The notes beneath the pieces were generated by a model. It was not told the DNA's origin, did not search any database, and was given only the letters and a program-made list of their open reading frames with translations. The position numbers and the translations under genes were made by a program. Positions 8,517-15,503 of a stretch of DNA of 40,154 nt are shown here, one piece after another. Numbering within the stretch: position 1 is the stretch's first letter; each line of letters opens with the position of its first letter. Source of the stretch: Candidatus Methanoperedens sp. BLZ2 (GTDB lineage: Archaea; Halobacteriota; Methanosarcinia; Methanosarcinales; Methanoperedenaceae); assembly GCF_002487355.1 (NCBI RefSeq), contig NZ_NTMG01000077.1, positions 1-40,154 of the forward strand, given 5' to 3'.

Positions 8517-8716
8517 CAGCTAATTCGCCAAATCAACGAATTATTTTTATAAGATTATTACTTTTCAGGTTCTTACAGTATTTTGCCGTTCATAAGCTTT
8601 TCTAACTACGTTTCCTCAATGTGATACCATAAATTGTCCATAAAAGATATTAAGACAAAGACAAAATTCAGAAAATATTAATATTATTAATATTAGCATC
8701 AGGTCAACGGGATTTA
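8517..8716. other. Intergenic region upstream of serA
   Basis: Besides the serA promoter and inverted repeat, this region holds a perfect 21-bp A/T-only palindrome at 8674-8694 (AATATTAATA around a central T). It lies about 25-40 bp before the ATG at 8717, where a TATA box would be. No larger gene is visible. Confidence 0.45.
8521..8543 (-). promoter_or_regulatory. Candidate serA operator, 7-bp perfect inverted repeat
   Basis: TAATTCG and CGAATTA are separated by 9 bases. The repeat lies directly between a leftward TATA-like CTTATAAAAA (about 8545-8554) and the serA start codon at 8516, so it would cover the transcript start. Confidence 0.5.
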
Positions 8717-8818
8717 ATGGCGCTAAAGTTAATTAAAAATAACGGTTTCACACTTGGCGAGGGGTTGACGTTGCTTGACGGCAATACTCTCTTATGCCGA
8801 CATTGCGGTAGTAGGTAG
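8717..8818 (+). CDS. Possible 33-residue CxxC mini-protein
   Basis: An open frame of 33 codons ends in LCRHCGSR and so carries a single C-x-x-C knuckle with a nearby histidine. It starts with MALKLIKNN and has the middle GEGLTLLDGN. Archaeal genomes contain many such single-knuckle peptides. The ATG lies at the distance expected for a leaderless transcript from the A/T palindrome at 8674-8694. I do not recognise a family. It could also be a remnant of a longer zinc-ribbon protein. Confidence 0.4.
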   Translation: MALKLIKNNGFTLGEGLTLLDGNTLLCRHCGSR

Positions 8819-8863
8819 TTATATATTATTAAACAGTCATTTAATCCATAAGGAGACTGATTA

Positions 8864-9313
8864 ATGAGTAAAAAGCCAGACAACCTATTAGAATTCTTGA
8901 ATGGCACTTTTGCATTATATCCAGAGGAAATTAAACTATATGAAGAAGCATTTATCCATAGCAGTAATAACAGCTCATTAAATAATCAAAGACTTGCTTT
9001 TCTCGGAGATTCGGTATTAAGACTGATAATAAGGGAACATTTTTTCAAGAAAAATCCAGTTTCGGATATCGGAGAACTCACAAAAATATGTGGCGAAGAG
9101 AAAGAAACCAATAAGAACTTTGCAAATATCGCATTCAAACTTGAGTTGGTGAAGTACATGAATATCGAAAATCCACCTCTCGATTATGAAACCAATGAAA
9201 TATTAAATGCAGAAGTCTTCGAAGCATTATTCGGAGCAATATACCTCAATAGAGGATTTGATGAGACAAAAAGGATTGCAGAGAAATATATACTGACAAA
9301 CTTGGAACTTTAA
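8864..9313 (+). CDS. Single-domain RNase III-like protein
   Basis: This 149-residue protein consists of one RNase III catalytic-type domain without a dsRNA-binding domain. The signature helix appears as NNQRLAFLGDSVLRL against the usual NERLEFLGD, and the second as AEVFEALFGAIYLNRG against ADxxEALIGAIYLD. By alignment from memory, the metal-site aspartate of FLGD and the glutamate of the second motif are kept. The acidic residues E38 and E41 (E. coli numbering) are Q and A, and D114 is replaced by E. It may be a weak or inactive nuclease acting as an RNA-binding protein, or a divergent enzyme. RNase III is uncommon in archaea, which suggests transfer. A GGAGA ribosome site precedes the ATG. 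Confidence 0.8.
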   Translation: MSKKPDNLLEFLNGTFALYPEEIKLYEEAFIHSSNNSSLNNQRLAFLGDSVLRLIIREHFFKKNPVSDIGELTKICGEEKETNKNFANIAFKLELVKYMNIENPPLDYETNEILNAEVFEALFGAIYLNRGFDETKRIAEKYILTNLEL

Positions 9314-9324
9314 ATCGGTGATAT

Positions 9325-9411
9325 ATGAAAACAGAAAAGGGAGAATATGTTGTAGGTGCATATCTGAAAATTATTAAGGGTTGTGATTTCATTGATATTA
9401 GAAAATCTTAA
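9325..9411 (+). pseudogene. 28-codon ORF, likely remnant of a longer gene
   Basis: The short frame reads MKTEKGEYVVGAYLKIIKG, then CDFIDIRKS, and a stop. It lies 11 bp after the RNase III-like gene and 31 bp before the next one. The composition looks like the folded N-terminal part of a longer protein rather than a self-contained peptide, with an amphipathic helix ending in a GCDFIDI strand. I therefore suspect a truncated gene. It could be a genuine small peptide; this cannot be decided from the sequence alone. Confidence 0.35.
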
Positions 9412-9442
9412 AAGGTAAAAAAATTTCAAGGAGAATTAAATA

Positions 9443-10081
9443 ATGAATATGAGATTGTGGGTATTTAGATTATCATTGGGAAATTCGGGAGAACCATCTA
9501 ATGAATGTCCTGTCGATTTAGACAGGGACGATATAAAAAGATATAGACATGAAACATCTCCAATAAAATTTAGCGATTATCCAGATTTAGATTTGGCTAT
9601 TTTAAACAATGAACTTTTTGAGAAAGGCAAATTGAGACAAGGTTGGGGAACGTCATTTAATAGGATTAATTTAGATTTGAATCACCCCCAAAAAAAATGG
9701 CTTGAAAATTACATAAAATTGGCATGGAAGGTCCAGGGGGAAAAAGTTGATTGTGAAGATGCCATGGGAAGATATAATATTTTGAAAGGTATGAAAGATA
9801 TGAAAGTTGGAAATATTGTATTCGTGCCAAGGATTCCTGATGAAAACCAATTTACTGTTGCCACTGTTAAAAAAGAATATTATTTTCAAAAAATTACAGG
9901 GTTCATTGGACATGGGCATGTTATCGAGATAAAAAAAATTAAAATTTTTAATTATTATGATTTTATTGTTCCGAAAATATTTAATCCTTATAGACGGGCT
10001 ATAGGCGAAATTAAAGAAAATCACCAAAATTTTAGGACAATTAATACTTTTATAAAAAAATATTATTCATTCAAAAAATAG
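9443..10081 (+). CDS. Hypothetical protein with a possible C-terminal beta-barrel
   Basis: I do not recognise this 212-residue protein. It begins MNMRLWVFRLSLGNSGEPS, has a central GKLRQGWGTSFNRINL segment, and in the second half a MKVGNIVFVPRIPDENQFTVATV stretch followed by GHVIEIKKIKIF. That last stretch could be a small beta-barrel. The G-W-G segment plus a beta-rich half recall recognition domains of modification-dependent restriction proteins, but this is only an impression. The DNA is visibly more A+T-rich than the cob or ser genes. It has a GGAG ribosome site and ends 4 bp before the glycosyltransferase ATG, so it may head that cassette. Confidence 0.55.
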   Translation: MNMRLWVFRLSLGNSGEPSNECPVDLDRDDIKRYRHETSPIKFSDYPDLDLAILNNELFEKGKLRQGWGTSFNRINLDLNHPQKKWLENYIKLAWKVQGEKVDCEDAMGRYNILKGMKDMKVGNIVFVPRIPDENQFTVATVKKEYYFQKITGFIGHGHVIEIKKIKIFNYYDFIVPKIFNPYRRAIGEIKENHQNFRTINTFIKKYYSFKK

Positions 10082-10084
10082 AAT

Positions 10085-10849
10085 ATGAGTGTACTTATAA
10101 TTCCCTGTTATATAAAAACCAAATGGGACATTGATTGCCTAAATAGATTATTGATTAGTATTCAGAATCAAACTCAGAAATTTGACAAGGTTTATTTAGT
10201 TGAGGATGCAAGCCCATTTGATTATAAACTACAATTTGATTTTCTTGAACACATAAAATTATCTGATAATGGGGGACCAGCAAGGGCAAGAAATATCGGA
10301 ATTGAAAATGCATTAAAACTCAACGCACAGTATCTATTATTTACTGACCATGATTGTATTCTGGATAAGGAATGGAATGAGCAGATGACATCATTTTTAA
10401 GACATACAGAATTTGGTGCCGTAGGTGGTATGACATATTCTTATGGGAATACTTTGTTAGATTACTATCATGACATAAATGGAACCTTAAGTGGCAAGTG
10501 GCTCTTGCCTGAGAAAAAAGAGTTATGGTATATGCCTTCATTGAATTTTGGCATGAAATCCACTGTTGCTGAACAGTTCGGATTCGATGAAAGATTCCCA
10601 ACAGCAGCTGGTGAAGATGTTGATTTATGTTTACGTCTTCGAAGCAAATATAAAATTGGATTTTGCGCCAACGCAAAATTGTGGCATGACTACGGCTATA
10701 GAGACTCAATTACTGGCTTTAAAAGATTTGTGAAACTATTTAAAAAATATAAGAGTTCAAGTGCAACTGTATATGAAGGTCATACAGTATTACTTTGGGA
10801 CGCATCAGAATCAATTTACAAAGGAAATATGTATGAGCCTGATTTATAG
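10085..10849 (+). CDS. Family 2 glycosyltransferase
   Basis: This 254-residue protein has a GT-A fold of family 2. The N-terminal strand SVLIIPCYIK, DNGGPARARNIGIENA and the metal-binding FTDHDCILD (DxD-like DHD) are followed by the acceptor-side motif GEDVDLCLRLR. Such enzymes move a sugar from a nucleotide-sugar to a lipid, protein or glycan acceptor; the substrate cannot be read here. There is no membrane segment. Its 3' end overlaps the start of the radical SAM gene by 17 bp, indicating coupled translation. A+T-rich composition matches its neighbours on both sides and suggests that the block was acquired together. Confidence 0.88.
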   Translation: MSVLIIPCYIKTKWDIDCLNRLLISIQNQTQKFDKVYLVEDASPFDYKLQFDFLEHIKLSDNGGPARARNIGIENALKLNAQYLLFTDHDCILDKEWNEQMTSFLRHTEFGAVGGMTYSYGNTLLDYYHDINGTLSGKWLLPEKKELWYMPSLNFGMKSTVAEQFGFDERFPTAAGEDVDLCLRLRSKYKIGFCANAKLWHDYGYRDSITGFKRFVKLFKKYKSSSATVYEGHTVLLWDASESIYKGNMYEPDL

Positions 10850-11849
10850 AAGAAAAGCAAACCAACCGAGCATATCCCATGTAATTTATGACTACTTAGG
10901 AGAAATACGCCCTTTCGCTAAGCGCATCGAAAAGAAACACCTTATTTTACCATTAGTGTTTTTAAAAACAATAGAATGGAGTATATACAGATGGTACAAA
11001 ACTCCTATAAGACGTTTCTACGGAGTGAAAGGGAATGAATTAATTTATATGATTACGAGGCGTTGTAATGAAAGATGTTTAAAATGTGGAATTTGGAAAA
11101 ATCCTGAGCCAGATAGTGAACATCTAAAAATATCAGATTTCATAAATTGCTTAAAGTCATTACATCATAATTTATATCAAGTGACCTTAACTGGTGGTGA
11201 ACCATTGTTATTTATGGAAGATGTTCTTCAAATTGCAGAAGTATCAAAAAAACTTAATGTTCCAATGATAACAGTTACAAATGGTTCATTAATTAATGAA
11301 GATTTTCTGAATAGATATTCTAAGTTAGATCATATTCTTGTTATTTCGATTGACACATTAGATAAAGAGAAATGGTCTGAATTTAGAGGTAGAGACAATT
11401 TCGATGCAGTAATGAATAATTTGCAAATAGCAAAAAAAATGTTAGGAGACAAGTTACGAATACAATCGGTTCTTGCTCACGAAACAATAAATGATATTCC
11501 CAAAATTATAGCATTCTGTAAAGATGTTGGTATTCTACATGTCTCTCAACCGTATATGGATTTTGGAGGTATTTGGCAAGAAGCCAAACAAATTTCTGAA
11601 AATAAGAATGATATTGTTTGTGCAGCTCGAAAAAATATTTGCATCTATCCTAATGGCGATGTTGTAAAATGTTTTGACCATTATCGTATTCCTATTGCAA
11701 AAGAACCATTAGGCAATATTGGAAGAGAGGACATTATTCCTATATTATGTAAGAAACGTTCAACTGAGATTTCAAAAATTATGAAAAACTGTAATTATCC
11801 TTGCAAGAATTTATCATGTAATATACCAGCACTTGTTTACAATACATGA
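10833..11849 (+). CDS. Radical SAM protein with SPASM-like C-terminus
   Basis: The protein is 338 residues from the ATG at 10833; an upstream in-frame ATG at 10761 lies deep inside the glycosyltransferase. It carries the radical SAM cluster motif TRRCNERCLKCGIW (C-x3-C-x2-C) and the SAM-binding TLTGGEPLL (GGE motif). The C-terminal part has a further cysteine set, CIYPNGDVVKC, then CNYPCKNLSC, like the auxiliary-cluster SPASM/twitch region of peptide- and sugar-modifying enzymes. No precursor peptide is evident nearby. The neighbours (glycosyltransferase, P-loop kinase) point to modification of a sugar or small molecule, but a peptide substrate is not excluded. It overlaps the kinase gene by 4 bp. 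Confidence 0.88.
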   Translation: MSLIYRRKANQPSISHVIYDYLGEIRPFAKRIEKKHLILPLVFLKTIEWSIYRWYKTPIRRFYGVKGNELIYMITRRCNERCLKCGIWKNPEPDSEHLKISDFINCLKSLHHNLYQVTLTGGEPLLFMEDVLQIAEVSKKLNVPMITVTNGSLINEDFLNRYSKLDHILVISIDTLDKEKWSEFRGRDNFDAVMNNLQIAKKMLGDKLRIQSVLAHETINDIPKIIAFCKDVGILHVSQPYMDFGGIWQEAKQISENKNDIVCAARKNICIYPNGDVVKCFDHYRIPIAKEPLGNIGREDIIPILCKKRSTEISKIMKNCNYPCKNLSCNIPALVYNT

Positions 11850-12367
11850 AAAGCGAAAAAGCTGATATAATAATAATTAGAGGTGCGCCAGGTTCTGGAA
11901 AATCACAATCAGCGATAAGTCTTTCAGAATTTTTTCCAAAAGGCGTAAGAATGGAGATTGATATTTTACGTTCAATGGTAATTTCCGTAGATTGGACAAA
12001 CCAGAATGAACACATAAATATATTGAATATTTCAACAAAATTAGTTATTGACTTCATTCAATTAGGATTCAGCCCAGTGATAGTTATTGACACTTTTAGT
12101 GGTGATAAAATCCTGAATTATCTTGAAAAGCTAAATCATCTGAATAATGAGTTGTCCATCGGTATATTTGGTCTTTATACAACGGAAGAAGAGCTAAAAA
12201 AAAGAATTGAATCACGTAAGAAAGGGGAATTTAGAGATTTCAATATTTGCAAAAAGTTAAATGATGAAGTTCTGAAAATTAAATATGAAAAGGAATTTCA
12301 GATTAACACAACAGGTCTATTACCTAATGAAACCGCCAAAATTATATATAACAAAATAATGAAATGA
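11846..12367 (+). CDS. P-loop kinase-like NTPase
   Basis: This 173-residue protein begins with a strand and Walker A loop, IIIIRGAPGSGKS, as in small-molecule kinases such as chloramphenicol phosphotransferase, zeta-toxin-like and adenylate kinase-like proteins. A second strand VIVIDTFSGD and a lid-like basic stretch EEELKKRIESRKKGEFRDF fit the kinase fold. The phosphoryl acceptor is unknown. Its ATG overlaps the radical SAM stop (ATGA). Together the three genes form a compact cassette that could add, activate or modify a sugar-like substrate. Zeta-type toxin activity is a less likely alternative, as no antitoxin gene is adjacent. Confidence 0.75.
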   Translation: MKSEKADIIIIRGAPGSGKSQSAISLSEFFPKGVRMEIDILRSMVISVDWTNQNEHINILNISTKLVIDFIQLGFSPVIVIDTFSGDKILNYLEKLNHLNNELSIGIFGLYTTEEELKKRIESRKKGEFRDFNICKKLNDEVLKIKYEKEFQINTTGLLPNETAKIIYNKIMK

Positions 12368-12515
12368 AAAATACACTTCCACCAACATCGTGTATAAGTA
12401 AAGGCGCCCTGTGCTGGTAAATATATCACCAGATAAATCGGTCTAATTGGACTATAGTAGTTTGCATAAGCGATTAAAAAAATAAGAATATATACAATCA
12501 TTTAAAAAAAAGGCG

Positions 12516-12604
12516 ATAGAACACGGATTGTGCGGATGACACGGATGCGCACGGATTAGAAATATCCGTGAAAATCCGTTTGATCTGTGTCATCTGTGTT
12601 CTAT
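12516..12604. repeat. Imperfect long inverted repeat of ACACGGAT words
   Basis: The left arm starts ATAGAACACGGAT and contains GACACGGAT and GCACGGATT. The right arm ends ATCTGTGTTCTAT and contains ATCCGTGAAAATCCGT and ATCTGTGTC. The outer 8-9 bases pair perfectly and the arms are partly complementary inside, so about 89 bp could fold into one long hairpin. The words are typical of dispersed intergenic repeats in bacterial and archaeal genomes. It marks the right border of the A+T-rich accessory block. Confidence 0.65.
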
Positions 12605-12637
12605 TTTAGATAATATCTAAAACTCTTAGCAAAACAC

Positions 12638-12645
12638 TATATAAG
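12638..12645 (+). promoter_or_regulatory. TATA box of the riboflavin reductase gene
   Basis: TATATAAG lies 58 bp before the ATG at 12703. The predicted leader (from about 12665) has repeated AGCTTT/AAAGCTT words that can pair with each other. Confidence 0.55.
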
Positions 12646-12702
12646 CATTTCAGCTTTTCGTTAAAGCTTAGATATTTTAGCTTTGAAGGATAAGAGAAAG
12701 CC

Positions 12703-13416
12703 ATGTCCAATCCTTCCACAATCAGAAATGAATCTGGAAAATCCTCCAGACCATTTGTTTTTATTAACGCGGCCATGAGCGCTGATGGAAAAATTGCCAC
12801 AATTGAACGCAGGCAGACCCGGATATCTGGAAGCCCGGATTTTGACCGCATGGATGAACTCAGGGCATCATCCGATGCCATTATGGTGGGAATCGGTACT
12901 GTGCTTTCGGATAATCCGAGCCTTACTGTGAAATCAAAAGACAGGAAGGATAAAAGGCGTGCCCTGGGACTTTCGGAAAATCCAGTGAGAATAGTTGTTG
13001 ACAGCCTCGCAAGAACACCGGTTGATGCAGATATCTTTAAAAAAGGTGAAGGTAAACGCATAATCGCTGTTTCTGGAAGCGCGCCGTCTGATAAAGTCCG
13101 GAGGCTTTCAAAGTTTGCCGATATAATTTGTATCGGGAAAAAGAATGTTGACCTTGTCAAACTTCTTTCCGAATTAAAGAAGCGGGGTATCAACCGCCTT
13201 ATGATCGAAGGGGGCGCAACCCTCAACTGGGGGTTGATTTCAAATGGGCTTGTGGATGAGGTGTATACTTTTGTCGGGAATATCATAATAGGAGGAAAAA
13301 ACGCCCCGACGCTGGTGGATGGTGAAGGATATGCATCTGATTTTTGCAGGCTTGCCCTTATATCCTGCGAGAAAGTGGATGATGGGATTCTTATAAAATG
13401 GAAAGTCATTTTGTAG
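12703..13416 (+). CDS. 2,5-diamino-6-ribosylamino-4(3H)-pyrimidinone 5'-phosphate reductase
   Basis: This 237-residue protein matches the RibD C-terminal/dihydrofolate reductase-like fold used in archaeal and fungal riboflavin synthesis. It reduces the ribosyl side chain of the GTP-derived pyrimidine to the ribitylamino form with NAD(P)H. Motifs seen are FINAAMSADGKIAT, the GIGTVLSDNPSLTVK block, RIVVDSLARTP and the cofactor-side LMIEGGATLNWGLI. Length agrees with the stand-alone archaeal enzyme, with no deaminase domain. The first 15 residues are polar and may not be part of the fold. It is apparently monocistronic, followed by a BlaI-type regulator gene 40 bp downstream. Confidence 0.92.
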   Translation: MSNPSTIRNESGKSSRPFVFINAAMSADGKIATIERRQTRISGSPDFDRMDELRASSDAIMVGIGTVLSDNPSLTVKSKDRKDKRRALGLSENPVRIVVDSLARTPVDADIFKKGEGKRIIAVSGSAPSDKVRRLSKFADIICIGKKNVDLVKLLSELKKRGINRLMIEGGATLNWGLISNGLVDEVYTFVGNIIIGGKNAPTLVDGEGYASDFCRLALISCEKVDDGILIKWKVIL

Positions 13417-13456
13417 AGTAGTAACCTTTAATATCTTTTACGTTAATTGTAAACAG

Positions 13457-13816
13457 ATGGTTAAGCTCGATCAAATCAACATTTCAAATGACGGCCTCAC
13501 TAAATTTTTCAGTCCCATAGAGGCTGCAATACTCCGGGCATTATGGAGCGAAGGAGAAATGACCACCTCAGAGCTAACAGGAAAGACAAATATTCCATTG
13601 ACAAGTGTTGCAGGTACTCTTGACAGGCTTGTGAAGGCGGGATATACAACACGAAGAACTGAAATGGTTAATGGAAGAGTAAGATACGTTTATGAGCCGG
13701 TCCTTTCAGAAGAAGAAGCTGCCAGCGAGATCACAACAAAGATCCTGGACAGCCTTGTACAGGCATTCGGACCTCTTGCGGTTGAGAACTTTTCAAAATA
13801 TAGTGATAAAAAATGA
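13457..13816 (+). CDS. BlaI/MecI-family winged-helix repressor
   Basis: This 119-residue protein has the winged-helix layout of BlaI/MecI/CopY: LSPIEAAILRALW-like FSPIEAAILRALWSEGEMT, a recognition helix (PLTSVAGTLDRLVKAGY) and a wing with RYVYEPVLS. The C-terminal helices would form the dimer interface that BlaR1-type proteases cut in bacteria. Its last codons overlap the start of a membrane metallopeptidase gene (ATGA), which recreates the blaI-blaR1 gene order. It probably represses its own operon and perhaps htpX. No obvious palindrome was found immediately upstream of the gene. Confidence 0.85.
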   Translation: MVKLDQINISNDGLTKFFSPIEAAILRALWSEGEMTTSELTGKTNIPLTSVAGTLDRLVKAGYTTRRTEMVNGRVRYVYEPVLSEEEAASEITTKILDSLVQAFGPLAVENFSKYSDKK

Positions 13817-14487
13817 ATATATTCGGTGAAATAACCTGCTATGGGCAGTGTTTAAGATCATGGGTGCCAATTGTGGCTTTTATTGTTATAATATCATTAA
13901 CATCAGTAGCAGCAAGCTTAATGTTAAAGAACCCGAAAAAAAGGCTTCAAATATTTGCTTTTGCGCAGGTTTCGGGTCTGATCGGTGTAACCTTAACATA
14001 TTATCTCATGAATTGCAGTGAGATGCTGTCAATGTATCTCTTTTTTGCTTATCAGGCTATTTCTACGATCCTGATATTTGGTACGCTGCGTTACTATGAC
14101 AGGCTGATGATAAAACGCCTTGAAGCAAAACCCGCAGGAAGCATATTGAAATGGACACAGGAATATGTGGATAAGCTTACATCGGCCAGGGTATATTATT
14201 TTGACTCCGCGGTTCCAAAAGCATTTGCTGCAGGGCGCTCGATTTTCATATCAATAGGACTTCTTGAAATATTGGGTGATGATGAGTTGAAGGCTGTACT
14301 TGCGCATGAGGCCTGGCATATAAGGTATAATTCAAGAATGCCATTTCTTTCCAGGCTTGCACTGATGGCATTTTCATCGTCCTCCGAGCCTGAACTTGAA
14401 GAGCAGGCAGATTGTTTTGCAGCAAAGGTAGCAGGGAGTGCGGCACTTTTTTCTGCGCGAAATAAGGTTGATAAAGTATTTATTTAA
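13813..14487 (+). CDS. Membrane M56/M48-type metallopeptidase (BlaR1-like)
   Basis: This 224-residue protein has two or three N-terminal membrane segments (about 15-37, 48-65, 70-92) and a cytoplasmic peptidase domain. The zinc motif LAHEAWH (HExxH, His165-His169) is followed by EEQADCFAA, which supplies the third zinc ligand (ExxAD). The layout, a short gluzincin anchored in the membrane next to a BlaI-type repressor, is that of the antirepressor protease BlaR1/MecR1. There is no extracellular penicillin-binding sensor domain. It could sense membrane or protein stress and cleave the neighbouring repressor. The last codons and the stop are inside a 32-bp tandem duplication. Confidence 0.82.
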   Translation: MNIFGEITCYGQCLRSWVPIVAFIVIISLTSVAASLMLKNPKKRLQIFAFAQVSGLIGVTLTYYLMNCSEMLSMYLFFAYQAISTILIFGTLRYYDRLMIKRLEAKPAGSILKWTQEYVDKLTSARVYYFDSAVPKAFAAGRSIFISIGLLEILGDDELKAVLAHEAWHIRYNSRMPFLSRLALMAFSSSSEPELEEQADCFAAKVAGSAALFSARNKVDKVFI

Positions 14488-14532
14488 GAAAATATAAGAA
14501 TGATAAAGTATTTATTTAAGAAAATATAAGGA
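14469..14532 (+). repeat. 32-bp tandem duplication at a gene junction
   Basis: The unit TGATAAAGTATTTATTTAAG plus 12 further bases occurs at 14469-14500 and again at 14501-14532 with one base changed (AA to GA at the end). It covers the end and stop codon of the metallopeptidase gene and the region just upstream of htpX. Each unit carries the A/T-rich words TATTTATTT and AAATATAAG, so the duplication may also have doubled an htpX promoter element. Confidence 0.85.
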
Positions 14533-14541
14533 TGATAGAAT

Positions 14542-15501
14542 ATGTGGCTTAAATTAAGATTGTATCTTATAATGGCAGTATTATTTGCCATAGTATACGG
14601 GCTTGTGGCATTTGCAGCAAATTATATGGGAATATCAGGATTTTTCTTTTATGGTGTTCTTGCCACAGTCATGATGCTGATCCAGTACATGATAGGACCA
14701 AAGATGGTAGAATGGTCAATGGGTGTACATTATGTTACTGAAGCAGAATATCCGGCTCTTCACAGGATGGTTACTGAACTTGCAAGAGATGCCAGTATTC
14801 CAAAACCCAGGATTGGCATAGCCAGAATACCCATACCCAATGCATTTGCATTCGGGCGCTGGGCAAAAGACGGAAGAGTCTGTGTTACGGAAGGTATAAT
14901 GAACCTCCTTAATGAAAAAGAGCTGAGGGCGGTTCTGGCGCATGAAATATCCCACCTGAAACACAGGGATGTTGCGATCATAACGATGATAAGCGTAATT
15001 CCCATGATATGCTGGTACTTTGCATGGAACCAGTTGTTCTCAGGCGGCAGGGAACGGGGAAATGGCATTCTTATAGGAATAGTGGCTCTCATTATATATT
15101 TGATAACAAATCTCCTTGTCCTGTACGTATCACGGATCAGGGAATATTATGCAGATGAAGGCGCAGTGAAACTCGGCAGCTCACCGCATCATCTTGCATC
15201 AGCTCTTTATAAACTTGTTTATGGGAGTGCCAGGGTTTCCAAAGAATCATTAAAACCCATAGAGGGCATGAAAGCCTTCTTTGCTAATGACCCGTCGCGC
15301 GCTGGCAGTGATATAAGGGAATTATCCCAGATCGACCTTGATGGAAGCGGAACTATCGATATAAATGAACTTATGACTCTCCGGACACGCCCGATAAAAG
15401 TCAAAACCGGTGATAAGTTAATGGAAATGTTCAGCACACATCCGAATATGCTCAAACGCATACAGCGGTTGTCCTCTCTCCAGGGGATTTCCGCATACTA
15501 A
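14542..15501 (+). CDS. htpX: HtpX-like M48 membrane protease with EF-hand loop
   Basis: This 319-residue protein has N-terminal membrane helices (about 7-28 and 33-53), the motif LAHEISHLKHRD (HExxH, His134-His138), two further helices around 145-160 and 175-197, and the third-ligand motif REYYADEGAV. That is the HtpX architecture: a zinc protease of the inner membrane that degrades misfolded membrane proteins. Inserted before the C-terminal HPNMLKRI motif is DLDGSGTIDINE at residues 265-276, a textbook 12-residue EF-hand calcium loop (D-x-D-x-S-x-T-x-D-x-x-E). Calcium might thus modulate or stabilise the protease. It lies directly downstream of the BlaI/metallopeptidase pair and may share its control. 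Confidence 0.93.
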   Translation: MWLKLRLYLIMAVLFAIVYGLVAFAANYMGISGFFFYGVLATVMMLIQYMIGPKMVEWSMGVHYVTEAEYPALHRMVTELARDASIPKPRIGIARIPIPNAFAFGRWAKDGRVCVTEGIMNLLNEKELRAVLAHEISHLKHRDVAIITMISVIPMICWYFAWNQLFSGGRERGNGILIGIVALIIYLITNLLVLYVSRIREYYADEGAVKLGSSPHHLASALYKLVYGSARVSKESLKPIEGMKAFFANDPSRAGSDIRELSQIDLDGSGTIDINELMTLRTRPIKVKTGDKLMEMFSTHPNMLKRIQRLSSLQGISAY

Positions 15502-15503
15502 TT

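Larger units (their letters stand above)
12368..12702. other. 335-bp intergenic region with repeat element
   Basis: No gene is seen. From left to right it holds a 5-bp inverted repeat CTGGT/ACCAG (12414-12432), an A/T-rich stretch, the large imperfect palindrome described separately (12516-12604), and the promoter of the riboflavin reductase gene with TATATAAG at 12638-12645. Confidence 0.6.

Noticed and set aside
10761-10832. Upstream ATG for the radical SAM gene
   Set aside because: It lies deep inside the glycosyltransferase gene; the ATG at 10833 fits operon overlap better.
11846-12367. Zeta-type toxin
   Set aside because: The P-loop is compatible, but there is no epsilon-like antitoxin gene and the gene is linked to biosynthetic-type genes.
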